Assembly: GCA_023139105.1 (NCBI GenBank)
Contig: JAGLOF010000058.1
Location: forward strand, 1 to 64,000
Length of the DNA stretch: 64,000 bases
Direction of reading: 5' to 3'
Origin: a bacterium
GTDB taxonomy: Bacteria; Zhuqueibacterota; QNDG01; JAGLOF01
In this document: in pieces, positions 18,545 to 27,085 of the stretch
Numbering within the stretch: the stretch's first letter is position 1
Layout of the letters: every line of letters starts with the position of its first letter
Program-made: the position numbers and the translations under genes
The notes under the pieces: model-generated
The model's database searches: none
Told to the model about the DNA's origin: nothing
What the model saw: the letters and a program-made list of their open reading frames with translations, nothing else

Positions 18545-18591
18545 CCCAGGATATCCATCCTGGGGGTATAATGGGGAGGGATATGTATCCC
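18545..18591. repeat. Two adjacent perfect short palindromes
   Basis: CCCAGGAT-ATCC-ATCCTGGG at 18545-18564 and GGGATA-TG-TATCCC at 18578-18591. Their closeness and GC-rich arms in AT-rich DNA suggest REP-like structures. No gene is adjacent on the right for ~290 bp. Confidence 0.55.
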
Positions 18592-18694
18592 GATGGGTGG
18601 TGTGGAGTCAAAAAATCAGCCTTATTATTATCGGCAGCTTAAATCACTGTCGCAACAATAAGGTGTTATTTTTGTATAGATTAACAATCATGCT

Positions 18695-18714
18695 CAATCA
18701 TATGCATATGATTG
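18695..18714. promoter_or_regulatory. Perfect 20-bp palindrome in intergenic DNA
   Basis: CAATCATATG/CATATGATTG is a perfect palindrome. It could be a dimeric-regulator site, but no gene start lies close; the 18.4-18.9 kb gap has no gene I can support. Confidence 0.35.
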
Positions 18715-18876
18715 TTTAACAAAGGATGAAATCATTTCAATTGATAACGAGCAGCTCTTCGATATTAGCAGTTATTCAACATAATAGGATGATATGATCA
18801 AAAACAGGACAATATTGACGTAAGTCCGACAGACTGCTAAACTAAGGTTAACTGTCTGAGATTCTTTAGAAATATA

Positions 18877-19191
18877 TTAAATGTCAGGTGGGAATTCGGA
18901 TTTACGAAGGTGGGTAATGATTTTATCAGCATCCTTTTTAGAAATGATTCTTAAAATAAAGATGGTTTCTTTTTCAATGCCATAAAAGAGGCGGTATGAA
19001 TCATTTGAAGTGTCGATTCTTAATCTGTAACATGGGAATTTGAATCCCTTAATACGCTTGATTTTGTTTTTAGACTGAAATGGTTCTGTTTCTAAAATCA
19101 GGGTTTCTTCAAGAATCTGTTTTTGAGTTTGTATTGGAAGATGTTTAAGTTCTTTGATAGCTCGTTTTGTGAATTCAATTTTGAAATTCAT
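18877..19191 (-). CDS. RelE/ParE-superfamily toxin
   Basis: 104 residues, basic. FKIEFTKRAIKELKHLP at the start, GFKFPCYRLRIDTSNDSYRLFYGIE in the middle, and IFILRIISKKDADKI at the end follow the RelE/ParE fold, with Arg and Tyr/Phe at positions used by mRNA interferases. The coding sequence overlaps the upstream antitoxin by 4 bp (ATGA), the usual coupling. Members cut ribosome-bound mRNA (RelE) or inhibit gyrase (ParE); which applies cannot be decided. The pair is oriented opposite to the cassette array to the right. Confidence 0.82.
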   Translation of the reverse strand: MNFKIEFTKRAIKELKHLPIQTQKQILEETLILETEPFQSKNKIKRIKGFKFPCYRLRIDTSNDSYRLFYGIEKETIFILRIISKKDADKIITHLRKSEFPPDI

Positions 19192-19469
19192 GAATCATTA
19201 CTTTCGTTTAAATCATTAAGTAAATCATGAATATTGATAGTGCTTCCGGAATCAGTTTCTGATTTAGCTGTTTCAAAGTCAGAATTTAGATCCAGGTGTT
19301 TGGCAAGAACAAAATCTTCAAGATCATCTTCTTGAAATTTTATAAGTATTGCGCAAGGATGGCCATTTTTTGTAATAATAACATCATCCTTTTCGTTGGC
19401 AATCTTTACATATTTTGAAGGAGAGCGAGTTAATTCTCTCATATTCACAAAGTGCATGTTAGGCTCCAA
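19188..19469 (-). CDS. Phd/YefM-family antitoxin
   Basis: 93 residues. MRELTRSPSKYVKIANEKDDVIITKNGHPCAILI is the Phd/YefM DNA-binding fold (N-x-R-e-x-x-x-x-x-x...viItknG-p-A-vl). The acidic C-terminus should neutralise the toxin. Translation may begin at the ATG given or four codons later. An imperfect palindrome at 19473-19488 just upstream is a plausible self-regulated operator. Confidence 0.82.
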   Translation of the reverse strand: MEPNMHFVNMRELTRSPSKYVKIANEKDDVIITKNGHPCAILIKFQEDDLEDFVLAKHLDLNSDFETAKSETDSGSTINIHDLLNDLNESNDS

Positions 19470-19472
19470 TTA

Positions 19473-19488
19473 AATTGTTTGTACAATT
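19473..19488. promoter_or_regulatory. Likely operator of the Phd/RelE pair
   Basis: AATTGT-TTGT-ACAATT, a 6-bp inverted repeat with 4-bp spacer, 3 bp before the antitoxin start. Position and symmetry fit autoregulation by a Phd-type antitoxin. Confidence 0.5.
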
Positions 19489-19603
19489 GTTAAAGCAATA
19501 TAGAGAGTAAAATATTCCAAATCAAGTGTTTTGTTGTGCAAAAAACACAAAAAGTGAAAGCACACTGGAAAAGTAAGAAATATATTTAAAGGGCGTGTAG
19601 CTT

Positions 19604-19670
19604 CACAGTTAACGAATAAGATTTTCGACCTACGGCCTTGTGGCAAATCGGGACGTGGACGAGGCCGGGG
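19604..19670 (+). repeat. attC-like site, left outlier of the cassette array
   Basis: TTAACGAATAAGATTTTCGACC, the CGGCC-TTG-TGGCAAATCGGGACGTGGAC block and GAGGCCGG match the left half of the sites between 26.7 and 45.6 kb. It follows the Phd/RelE pair, which may therefore be a cassette. It is separated from the main array by the PadR/permease region. Confidence 0.65.
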
Positions 19671-19688
19671 GCAATCTATTCTGCGAGA

Positions 19689-19746
19689 ATCTGTGTCATC
19701 TGCGGAATTGTTTTTATAGAGTTATAAATCCGCAGATAACGCAGAT
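19689..19746. repeat. Inverted repeat of the ATCTGCGGA type
   Basis: Left arm ATCTGTGTCATCTGCGGA at 19689-19706 and right arm TCCGCAGATAACGCAGAT at 19729-19746 pair with two mismatches. No gene content. It sits between the attC-like outlier and repeat A. Confidence 0.55.
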
Positions 19747-19924
19747 GAGCGCAGATGAACACATCATGTTGATGTGATGTTGTTGATCCATAAAATATCC
19801 GGAAGAGCCAAAAAGAAAAAGCATTTCTTCACGGAATACACAGAATACACGGAGCCTCCCAGCCCTGCCCTACACATATAAAAAAAGAGCTCTTGCAGGT
19901 GATATGTTGTAGATCCTTTAAAAT

Positions 19925-20062
19925 TTGCTCCCGGTGTGCCAGTGCTGCTCTTTCACTGCAATGCTCCTGCTCTTTACTCAACTCCACCAGTCACTGTGAG
20001 TCCGCTCCTTCAGGACGACTGCGGCAAATCTCCTCAAAGCTCAGCAGGAATTGCTTTCAGTG
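19925..20062 (-). repeat. Dispersed intergenic repeat A, inverted copy
   Basis: Reverse complement of 11584-11705, sharing an uninterrupted block of more than 25 bp centred on CCGCAGTCGTCCTGAAGGAG. Both repeat families A and B thus occur once on each side of the 11.8-18.4 kb block in opposite orientation. Confidence 0.75.
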
Positions 20063-20127
20063 GATGGGGACGTAAAAATTATTAATCATAATTTGCAGTT
20101 CCCGGTTCAAACACAGGTATTATAAAT

Positions 20128-20463
20128 TTAATCTATACAATACCCGGAAGAACCAAAAAAATTAGCAAATATTATTAAGCTCCATTTTGTTGAGTTATAG
20201 AGGGTCACAGTGATAACGCTGATGAGTTGGCCCCAGTACCATAGCCTGCCGAAGCGTATTCCCTTGCTGTCGCATATCTTTCTAAAGTATTCCTCGTAAA
20301 TACCCAATAGATCCCGTTGTTCTGTCTGAGCGAAGAGTCGGCTGAGAAGGAACGGGGCAATTTTTGCAATCATTGTCTGTCTTCCTTCAAATGCTGAAAC
20401 CAGGAAAGCTTCTTCTTTCAGTGCCCAAATGGCCAGCATGACGTGCTCTTCACGTTGTGACAG
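20128..20463 (-). pseudogene. Decayed PadR regulator / permease-prefix fusion remnant
   Basis: Read on the minus strand, the frame begins LSQREEHVMLAIWALKEEAF, the start of a PadR-type winged helix. It then jumps to IAKIAPFLLSRLFAQTEQRDLLGIYEEYF and GRLWYWGQLISVITV, the prefix domain that precedes FtsX-type permeases linked to PadR genes. The pieces between (rest of PadR, start of the permease gene) and everything after ~residue 100 are missing, so a deletion has fused the ends of two genes. It has no convincing start. It lies back to back with an intact homologous pair at 20.6-23.5 kb. Confidence 0.6.
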
Positions 20464-20497
20464 GATTTTTATGGGATACTTTTAAAAAATTATATGA

Positions 20498-20503
20498 TAT
20501 AAT
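20498..20503 (+). promoter_or_regulatory. Probable -10 element for the PadR operon
   Basis: A perfect TATAAT lies 14 bp before the large palindrome. The -35 element is weak (around TACTTT at 20477). Confidence 0.4.
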
Positions 20504-20516
20504 GAGAACAATGAAA

Positions 20517-20568
20517 CATTTCTATGTAAATTGCATATACTACAATATATGTAATTTACATAGAAATG
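20517..20568. promoter_or_regulatory. Large palindrome, likely PadR operator
   Basis: CATTTCTATGTAAATTGCAT and its partner ATGTAATTTACATAGAAATG form 23-bp arms with one mismatch around a 6-bp centre. It sits between the -10 element and the padR start, so bound protein would block transcription or early elongation. PadR family regulators bind long palindromes of ATGT/ACAT type, and this one contains ATGTAAAT/ATTTACAT. Confidence 0.7.
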
Positions 20569-20585
20569 ACATGATGAGGGACAAG

Positions 20586-20918
20586 ATGATTGAATTAACC
20601 AAGTATGAAGAGATCCTTTTGATATCTATTTTGCATCTCAAGGAAAATGCTTATGGCGTTCATATCAATAAGCGTATTCTGGAAACCACAGGGAAGCAGT
20701 GGAATTACGGCACACTGTATCGCATGTTAGACCAACTAGTGAGAAAAGATTTGGTTGAAAGGAAAGAGGGAGAGCCCATGAAAGAGAAAGGGGGACGGCG
20801 TAAAACGTACTACTCCATCACTGATACTGGTTATCAGGCATTGCAAGAATCATGGGCCCTTCAGAAGACATTGTGGAATCAGCATACACAGATTGCGCTT
20901 GAAAAGGGGCGGTCGTAA
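20586..20918 (+). CDS. PadR-family transcriptional regulator
   Basis: About 110 residues. EEILLISILHLKENAYGVHINKRILETTGKQWNYGTLYRMLDQL is the PadR winged helix (a-Y-G-V-x-I...G-T-L-Y-x-x-L), followed by GGRRKTYYSITDTGYQAL, the wing. ATG 20586 is chosen because GAGGG precedes it at good spacing; the frame stays open upstream but runs through the operator palindrome. The stop overlaps the permease start (TAATG). It most likely represses its own operon and is released by a ligand or stress. Confidence 0.88.
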   Translation: MIELTKYEEILLISILHLKENAYGVHINKRILETTGKQWNYGTLYRMLDQLVRKDLVERKEGEPMKEKGGRRKTYYSITDTGYQALQESWALQKTLWNQHTQIALEKGRS

Positions 20919-23527
20919 TGGCAGAATTGAACAATCCGCCAAGATGGGCAACCTGGCTTTTCAATCATTTAGTAAGCCGCCCTGATTTTCATTCTTTGAT
21001 AGATGATCTGGAAATTGAATATGCAGATCGGGCATCTGATAAAGGTTGTTTTATTGCCTCTATGTGGTATTTTAGACAGGGGCTCTGTGCACTGTTTGAT
21101 TCATGTCTCATCTCCCTTCAACTCAAAGCCGCCCTTTTCTTTTATTATTTCCAAACAGCATTTCGCCATTTAAAGAGGCAAAAGGGCTTTTCATTTATTA
21201 ATATTTTTGGTCTCACCATGGGGCTGGCCGCATGCATTTTTATTCTTTTATTCCTTCGTTATGAACTCAGCTATGATTCACATCATCAGGATACAGACCG
21301 CATTTATCGCATTGTTCAATCAACGGTTGCACCCACTTTTAATAATACCTATAGTGGCATATCTCCTCCATCTGCTGGATTGATTAAAGATGTGTTCCCG
21401 CAAATTGAGCAGATTACCTGGACCTGGTCCCACAATATCGATTCACAGGTAGAAGTTGGAAATCATATCTTTAAAGAAGAATCCAGGCATGTGATGTATG
21501 CTGATGATGACTTTTTAAAGATATTTTCAGTGAATTTTAGATTTGGGAATCCGGAAACCGCCCTTATTGAACCCAATAGCGTCATCATCACAACAGAGAT
21601 TGCCCGTAAATATTTTGGAAATGAGAATGCGTTAAATCAAAGCATCAAGATTGACAGTGTTGCCTGTTGTGTGACCGGTGTAATAGACGCCCCCCCAGGC
21701 AATTCAATTTTTCAACATAGGATCATTCAATCTTGGAGAATTATTGAAGACCCAACACCCAGCAGGCAATCAGGTGGCTTCGGTGGATTCTATCAGACCT
21801 TTGTTAAAATTCATCCCGGCATCAATAAGACAGCATTTGAACAACAGATCAAAAATATTGTTGTCGAACAGAACCATGATTATTTAGAGCAAATCCATGC
21901 AGATGTGGTTGTCACTCTTCAGCCATTACGCGATATCCATTTTTCCCCTGATCTACAGTTTGACCTTCCAGCGCAGGGTAGCATGATGTATCTCTATTTA
22001 TTTGCAGGTATTGCGCTTTTGATTTTGATCATCACCTCAATTAATTTTGTAAATTTGTCAACTGCCCGTGCGACAAACCGTGCCGCTGAGGTGGGTATAC
22101 GGAAAACAGTTGGGGCGCGGCGCAGGCAGTTGATAGGTCAGTTTATGGGAGAATCTTTTTTAACTGTGACCATTTCCTTTCTCCTTGCACTTACTCTGGT
22201 GAACTGTCTGATTCCTCAGTTTAATGCTATTACATCACTACAAGTCGCGTATGGTTCTCTTTTTAAAATTGATGTTCTATTGGCATTGGTCATGCTTTTT
22301 TTAGTCGAAGGATTCATTGCAGGTATTTATCCGGCCTTTTTGCTCTCTTCTTACAAACCTGCATCAGTTTTAAAAGGACAGATGAAATCGGGGACAAAAA
22401 GTAAGAATTTACGCAGTATGCTTATTTTTGTCCAGTTTTCAATATCAATTGTTTTAATTGTCGTCTCTATTATATTCAACATGCAGCTTCATTACATGAA
22501 GACTCAGCCCCTGGGATTTGATATTGAGCAGATGTTGATTGTTGATTTTCAGCGGCAAAATTATCAATATGATCCACTTCTAGTGAAAAATGAATTTTTG
22601 AAACATCACACGGTGATGGGCGCGTCGTTTTCCTCTACGGTTCCGGGAAGGTGGCTCTATCCATGGAGCATCTGGCCTTCCGGTCAACGTGATACCAATT
22701 CACGCCCCATTCATGTTATGGGGGCAGATTCTGATTTCATGAGTCTATATCAGATTGATGCCCTTGCTGGTATGACGTTTACTATCAATTCAGGGAAAAG
22801 TGAAAGATCCCGGTCTTGGATTTTTAATGAAAAGGCTGCCCAGATATTTGGTTGGGATACCCCGGAAGAGGCCCTCAATCAATTCTTTATGGATGATGAC
22901 ATGTGGCAGGTCATTGGTGTCATGAAGGATTTCCATTTTACCGGTCTCCAGACCTTGATTGGTCCGGTGGGTATCTTTCATACGTCTAAAGGGGCTTATT
23001 TGAGTTTAAAGATCAAGACAGAAAATGTCAGTGAGACCCTTGCCTTTATCGCTCAAACCTATCAATCTTTATTCCCTGATAAGTACTTTGAGTATTTCTT
23101 TCTTGATGATGATTTTAACCGGCATTACCTTAAAGAAGAGCAGATGAAGAGGATATTTAATATATTTACTATTCTCGGTATTATCATTGCCTGCCTTGGC
23201 CTTTTGGGATTGTCTGCATTTATTACCCAACAGAGAACCAAGGAGATTGGTGTGCGAAAAATTCTGGGGGCGTCTGTGATAACCATCGTGACCTTGCTAA
23301 CCGGCCAATTCGTCAAATGGGTGGCCCTCTCAAATATGATTGCCTGGCCAGTCGCATATTTTCTTATTCAAAATATCCTCAGCCATTTTGCCTATCGGGT
23401 AAAGTTGGGGATTTTTCCTTTTTTAATAACTGGAATTGTCACAATTGTTGTAGCTATTTTAACAGTGGGCTATCAAGCTTTTACGGCAGCGACAACACAG
23501 CCCATAAAATCGGTGAAATGTGATTGA
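20918..23527 (+). CDS. MacB/FtsX-type ABC permease with PadR-linked prefix domain
   Basis: 869 residues. The N-terminal ~75 residues (PPRWATWLFNHLVSRPDFHSLIDDLE) are a prefix domain found in permeases cotranscribed with PadR genes. One helix (IFGLTMGLAACIFILLFLRY), a ~230-residue MacB periplasmic domain, three helices with ATNRAAEVGIRKTVGA, a second periplasmic domain, and a final FtsX unit with QQRTKEIGVRKILGA follow. It is thus a double-FtsX permease. No ATPase gene is adjacent, so the ATP-binding partner is elsewhere or shared. Substrates of such systems include lipoproteins, peptides and toxins; some act as mechanotransmission devices rather than transporters. Confidence 0.88.
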   Translation: MAELNNPPRWATWLFNHLVSRPDFHSLIDDLEIEYADRASDKGCFIASMWYFRQGLCALFDSCLISLQLKAALFFYYFQTAFRHLKRQKGFSFINIFGLTMGLAACIFILLFLRYELSYDSHHQDTDRIYRIVQSTVAPTFNNTYSGISPPSAGLIKDVFPQIEQITWTWSHNIDSQVEVGNHIFKEESRHVMYADDDFLKIFSVNFRFGNPETALIEPNSVIITTEIARKYFGNENALNQSIKIDSVACCVTGVIDAPPGNSIFQHRIIQSWRIIEDPTPSRQSGGFGGFYQTFVKIHPGINKTAFEQQIKNIVVEQNHDYLEQIHADVVVTLQPLRDIHFSPDLQFDLPAQGSMMYLYLFAGIALLILIITSINFVNLSTARATNRAAEVGIRKTVGARRRQLIGQFMGESFLTVTISFLLALTLVNCLIPQFNAITSLQVAYGSLFKIDVLLALVMLFLVEGFIAGIYPAFLLSSYKPASVLKGQMKSGTKSKNLRSMLIFVQFSISIVLIVVSIIFNMQLHYMKTQPLGFDIEQMLIVDFQRQNYQYDPLLVKNEFLKHHTVMGASFSSTVPGRWLYPWSIWPSGQRDTNSRPIHVMGADSDFMSLYQIDALAGMTFTINSGKSERSRSWIFNEKAAQIFGWDTPEEALNQFFMDDDMWQVIGVMKDFHFTGLQTLIGPVGIFHTSKGAYLSLKIKTENVSETLAFIAQTYQSLFPDKYFEYFFLDDDFNRHYLKEEQMKRIFNIFTILGIIIACLGLLGLSAFITQQRTKEIGVRKILGASVITIVTLLTGQFVKWVALSNMIAWPVAYFLIQNILSHFAYRVKLGIFPFLITGIVTIVVAILTVGYQAFTAATTQPIKSVKCD

Positions 23528-23566
23528 AGGGGGAGGTGTGAATGAAGTAAATGCTGTTTTATCCTT

Positions 23567-23607
23567 GTTCCTATGGTCTACCCAAAGGGCATTACTTCCG
23601 TGGGAAC
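23567..23607 (-). repeat. REP-like hairpin, inverted copy
   Basis: GTTCCTATGGTCTACCCAAA...GCATTACTTCCGTGGGAAC can fold on itself through GTTCC(T/C)A(T/C)GG arms. A second copy lies in opposite orientation at 42302-42344. The surrounding gap 23528-24226 otherwise shows only what may be degraded coding traces on the minus strand and no gene I can support. Confidence 0.6.
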
Positions 23608-24226
23608 ACAGTCCAGGATGCTCTGCGTCTTTGATAGTTTTCGCCAATTATCAGGCAAGTAGTTCTTGACTTTATCTATGATGTATATTATCTTGGTAAA
23701 TGTACTTTACAATATACTTTTTTAATCTACCGATACGTTGCTGAATTCTCTCAATACGTTGATTGATCTATGTGTAGCTTTCAATAATTTAAGTGCACTA
23801 TCTATATCAGTAGCACGTTTTTATTTATACTTTTTCTACATTTTCTGTAATTAAACACTGGTGCGCTCTTTGGGGAAGGGGACGTGCCCGTGTCTGGATG
23901 ATTTTTTTCATTCCGGCATGTCATGTGTTTGACCGGCATCTGATGTTGTGATGGGGATGTTGGGGTATTCCCTTTTGTTGTTTGTGGGGGGGAGCAAGTG
24001 TTTGATTTGATTTATGTTCAAAAAGGGATAGTGTTGAATCTCCAGTGGTTTAGTGATGCTCGTTTACCATATAATAAAATTTCTGTATATGGGCATTATG
24101 GAATGGGCAGGGGTGGAAAGTTTTTTATTACAAATGTCTGGAATAGCTAATTCGTTTGTATATGTACTAATTAATTGTTTTTTGTTTTTTGGCTGCTGGA
24201 CTAAGGTTATTGTGCTAATAAAGTTA

Positions 24227-24417
24227 CACGGCTGTCTCATTATTTGAAGGGAGGTTTTATGTCTACTACCGGAGAAAAACCTGGTGTTGGTTTATATACC
24301 TGCACAAAATGTGGTGAAACTGTTTATTTAGACGATAGTACTGATAGATTGCCACCTTGTCCAAAGTGCCATAATACTGAATATACTCCATAAATGTTTT
24401 AAAATGAGACAGCCGTG
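24227..24417. repeat. 14-bp inverted repeat bounding a mini-cassette
   Basis: CACGGCTGTCTCAT at 24227-24240 and its exact complement ATGAGACAGCCGTG at 24404-24417 frame a single 44-residue gene. The left copy is preceded by GTTA, as at other cassette starts. Confidence 0.65.
24259..24393 (+). CDS. Small zinc-ribbon protein
   Basis: 44 residues behind GGGAGGTTTT. YTCTKCGETVYLDDSTDRLP and PCPKCHNTEY give two CxxC knuckles, a complete zinc ribbon, with little else. It resembles zinc-ribbon domains of the DUF1451 kind, which often occur alone. The function is unknown. It is the first clear gene of the cassette array and is framed by a 14-bp inverted repeat. Confidence 0.75.
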   Translation: MSTTGEKPGVGLYTCTKCGETVYLDDSTDRLPPCPKCHNTEYTP

Positions 24418-24440
24418 AATAAAAAAATGATGAGAGAATA

Positions 24441-24989
24441 ATGGACCATAAGACAGAAGAAGAAAAGAAGGCAGCTTTTTATTCATCACTCATGAGTGGT
24501 TGGCTTGAGACTAAATTGGAAAAAGATAAAAGTATATTGATGTTATCTGCAGGAGGAATAGGATTATTAATAACTCTCCTTACTGCTATTGGAATACCAA
24601 GTGTATTAATATTGTTACTTTATGGGTTTGCTTTAATTGCATTCATATTAACATTATTCCTAATAATCAAGATTTTTGATAAAAATGGGGATTATCTAAA
24701 AAGTTGTGCAGTAAAAGAGGAAGATCTTGATAAACCAAATCTATCAAAATTAGATAAATGGGTGATGATTTTTTTTATTACTGGTATTTGTTTTTCATTT
24801 TTTATAGGAGTTACAACAGGTATTAGTAGCCTTTCAAGGACAAAGGGGAATAAAATGGCTTTTAATGAAAATGAAGAAACTACAGTTCCGAATGAAGAGA
24901 AAAGCTTTAATGGATTTGAGGATTTTAATCCAGATACCGAAAGTGATAGTTCAGAAACAGATGAATCTAGTTCAGAAACAGATGAATAA
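24441..24989 (+). CDS. Membrane protein of unknown function
   Basis: 182 residues: a soluble N-terminal 30, a hydrophobic hairpin (ILMLSAGGIGLLITLLTAIG and a second helix with LLLYGFALIAFILTLFLII), a charged loop, a third helix (WVMIFFITGICFSFFIGV), and an acidic Ser/Glu/Asp-rich tail with a repeated SSETDE. I do not recognise the family. Base composition is AT-rich like the other cassettes. An attC-like site begins 12 bp after the stop. Its own start is preceded by GATGAGAGAATA, a modest ribosome site. Confidence 0.7.
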   Translation: MDHKTEEEKKAAFYSSLMSGWLETKLEKDKSILMLSAGGIGLLITLLTAIGIPSVLILLLYGFALIAFILTLFLIIKIFDKNGDYLKSCAVKEEDLDKPNLSKLDKWVMIFFITGICFSFFIGVTTGISSLSRTKGNKMAFNENEETTVPNEEKSFNGFEDFNPDTESDSSETDESSSETDE

Positions 24990-25000
24990 ATAAAATACAC

Positions 25001-25190
25001 AATAACCCGTGTTTGCTGGCGGACACGTCCGGCCCGGCTGTGCGGTGTGGGCCGGTTCAGTTCGCGACGGGTTCCGCCGTCAATGACGCAGAGGTTCTGG
25101 GTTAATTGCCGGCGTTGTAATACATTTTCATTGTGGCAATCCGATTAAATTCGGTTGGGCGCACCGCAGAAACATAGAACGTTAGATGCA
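25001..25190 (+). repeat. attC-like site, GC-rich type
   Basis: Begins AATAACCCGTGTTTGCTGGC, contains GCCCGGC, GGGTTAATTGCCGGCGTTGT, CATTTTCATTGTGGC and GATTAAA, and ends GCGCACCGCAGAAACATAGA followed by ACGTTAGATGC. Two further copies lie at 41268-41470 and 43884-44082. The GC-rich arms can fold extensively. Confidence 0.7.
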
Positions 25191-25207
25191 AGAATGAGGG
25201 TTTAGCT

Positions 25208-26665
25208 ATGGATAATCAATCTCAGAATTGTAAAGTCCACAAAGATAATCCTTCTGTGGTATTTTGTAAAAGATGTAATTCATTTATATGTCGTTCATGT
25301 ATCATTGAATTGGCAGGGAAAAAACTATGTAAACTGTGTTATGATCAATCTATTATTAAAAAATATATTAAAAAAAATCAAATAAAGAAATTTGAGTGGA
25401 AAAATTGTTTCAAATCTATATCACTTGATAGTAACTACTGTGAATTTTGTGGAAAGCTAAATGTAAAAAAAAATAGAAAGGCTGTTCGACTAAAGAAAGA
25501 TAATTCGGAAGATTCAAAAATCATTAAAGTAAATAAGCAATATGATAGAGATTTATTTTTCGATTTTATTAAATTTATATTGCTATTCGGTATTATTCTA
25601 TTCCTTCTATTCACTGTTTTAGTCCAAAAAATTTCATCAATAACAGATTATTCTGCAATTGCTCAAATATTATTTTGTATTCTAGCAGGAGTATTAACTT
25701 TAGGATTATGTATATTAATGATTCGTATTAAAATTAGGATGAAGGTTGCACTGATAGCATTTATAATTGCTTTGCCATTTACGTATTCAGTTGCTTCATA
25801 TTTTGAGTCATCCCGCATAAAATCAATAGATAAGGAATTTCATTTAGGACTCAGTCACTTTAAAAACGGAAATTGGATAATTGCCAAGGCGAATTTTGAG
25901 ACTATTGTTAAAAAAACTAATAATTATAAATTTGCCAAGTCAATGTTAGATTCTACGAATACAATTATTGCACAAATAAAATCCGATTCTTTAATGCAAA
26001 TTTCAGAACAAGCTATGAAAAATCAAGAATATTTTTCTGCACTTGATAATGCTTATTCAGCAAGTGAGATCACACCTTACAATAACAAAATATATGATCT
26101 CTACTATCAAGCGTGCACAAGAATTATGCCTCTTGCACAACAAGATTATTGGAAAAAAGATTATGACAGTTCAATGAAATTAGCTAATAAAAGCCTTGAA
26201 TTTTTAAATAAAATTAAAAATAAAAATTATCCAAATCTTTCCCAAAAAATTCGACAAGCAGAAAAAATTGCCATTAGTAGTAAGAGTAAAAAACAAGAAA
26301 TAGAAAAAAGTGAAATGGAGAAACGTCAGCGACGTTTGACAAGGGCTAAAGCACAGGAATATGCAAACGAACTTGCGAGTATTAACGAAGGCAAAGATAT
26401 GGCTGTTGCTTTTAATCTAATCACTGCTCAAGGGAAAAGGGAAAAGATTGGATGGATGCTTCAAATGGACTTGAAAAGTATATTAGAACAATTCAAATAT
26501 TATGGGTATCATATTCGGGGTGGGACAAAGGTTGAACTATATGATAAAATTTTGTATCAAGTTGATTGTTTTAAAGATGACAACAAAAATTACTTCGCAT
26601 ATATAAAGAGTAATTTAGCTTGTGACAGATGGTTAGTTACGGGAGTTTATTATAGAGGTAGATAA
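25208..26665 (+). CDS. B-box-type zinc finger membrane protein with TPR-like repeats
   Basis: 485 residues. The N-terminus, CKVHKDNPSVVFCKRCNSFI and CRSCIIELAGKKLCKLCYD, is a B-box-like zinc-binding module; a second cysteine cluster follows (NYCEFCG). Two to three transmembrane helices occupy ~120-210. A cytoplasmic or periplasmic helical region then contains TPR-like pairs (FHLGLSHFKNGNWIIAKANF, YFSALDNAYSASEITP), a charged coiled coil, and a C-terminal domain of unknown type. The family is not recognised beyond these parts. It is single-gene cargo between two attC-like sites: its start side reads CGTTAGATGCAA and its end TTGTATATAACG, complementary at 10 of 12 positions. Confidence 0.72.
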   Translation: MDNQSQNCKVHKDNPSVVFCKRCNSFICRSCIIELAGKKLCKLCYDQSIIKKYIKKNQIKKFEWKNCFKSISLDSNYCEFCGKLNVKKNRKAVRLKKDNSEDSKIIKVNKQYDRDLFFDFIKFILLFGIILFLLFTVLVQKISSITDYSAIAQILFCILAGVLTLGLCILMIRIKIRMKVALIAFIIALPFTYSVASYFESSRIKSIDKEFHLGLSHFKNGNWIIAKANFETIVKKTNNYKFAKSMLDSTNTIIAQIKSDSLMQISEQAMKNQEYFSALDNAYSASEITPYNNKIYDLYYQACTRIMPLAQQDYWKKDYDSSMKLANKSLEFLNKIKNKNYPNLSQKIRQAEKIAISSKSKKQEIEKSEMEKRQRRLTRAKAQEYANELASINEGKDMAVAFNLITAQGKREKIGWMLQMDLKSILEQFKYYGYHIRGGTKVELYDKILYQVDCFKDDNKNYFAYIKSNLACDRWLVTGVYYRGR

Positions 26666-26670
26666 TATTG

Positions 26671-26960
26671 TATATAACGAATAAGATTCACCCTCGACCA
26701 GCGGCCCTGCGGCAAATCGGGACGTGTACGAGGACGGAGGCGGGGTTGGGACTATTTGCATTTTCCATAAAATGAGTGTCTGGCCGGAAGAGGCACCATT
26801 AACATTGGTTCGGTACTGCTGTCTTCGGCAAACGACGGGAGTACGCCGTCAGCGACGCGAGACTGCGGGGCTGGTTAGAATTTTTGTTGATTATTAGAAG
26901 AACACTGCCGCCCGTTTGGGGACGGCCCCGGCGCGCCGCAGAAGCATATAACGTTAATGC
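26671..26960 (+). repeat. attC-like site, long composite
   Basis: TATATAACGAATAAGATTCA, the CTGCGGCAAATCGGGACGTG block, then the CATTTTCCATAAAATGAG / CTGGCCGGAAGAG module, then a GC-rich half ending CGCCGCAGAAGCATATAACG and TTAATGC. It probably joins parts of two site types. Confidence 0.7.
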
Positions 26961-27085
26961 ATAATGTTCTTGCCATTGAATAATGTGTTATTGGTATTTT
27001 TGGATAATTTATATTTTTTGTTAAAATGGACTATCAATAATGCAACTTAGAATGCCATTTATGGCTAACCAGATCGAGGGATGAT

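Noticed and set aside
20457-20585. Earlier start for the PadR gene
   Set aside because: The extra 43 codons run through the promoter and operator palindrome and have no family similarity.
24053-24247. 64-residue hydrophobic ORF before the zinc-ribbon gene
   Set aside because: No ribosome site, no recognisable family, and it runs into the 14-bp inverted repeat bounding the next cassette.
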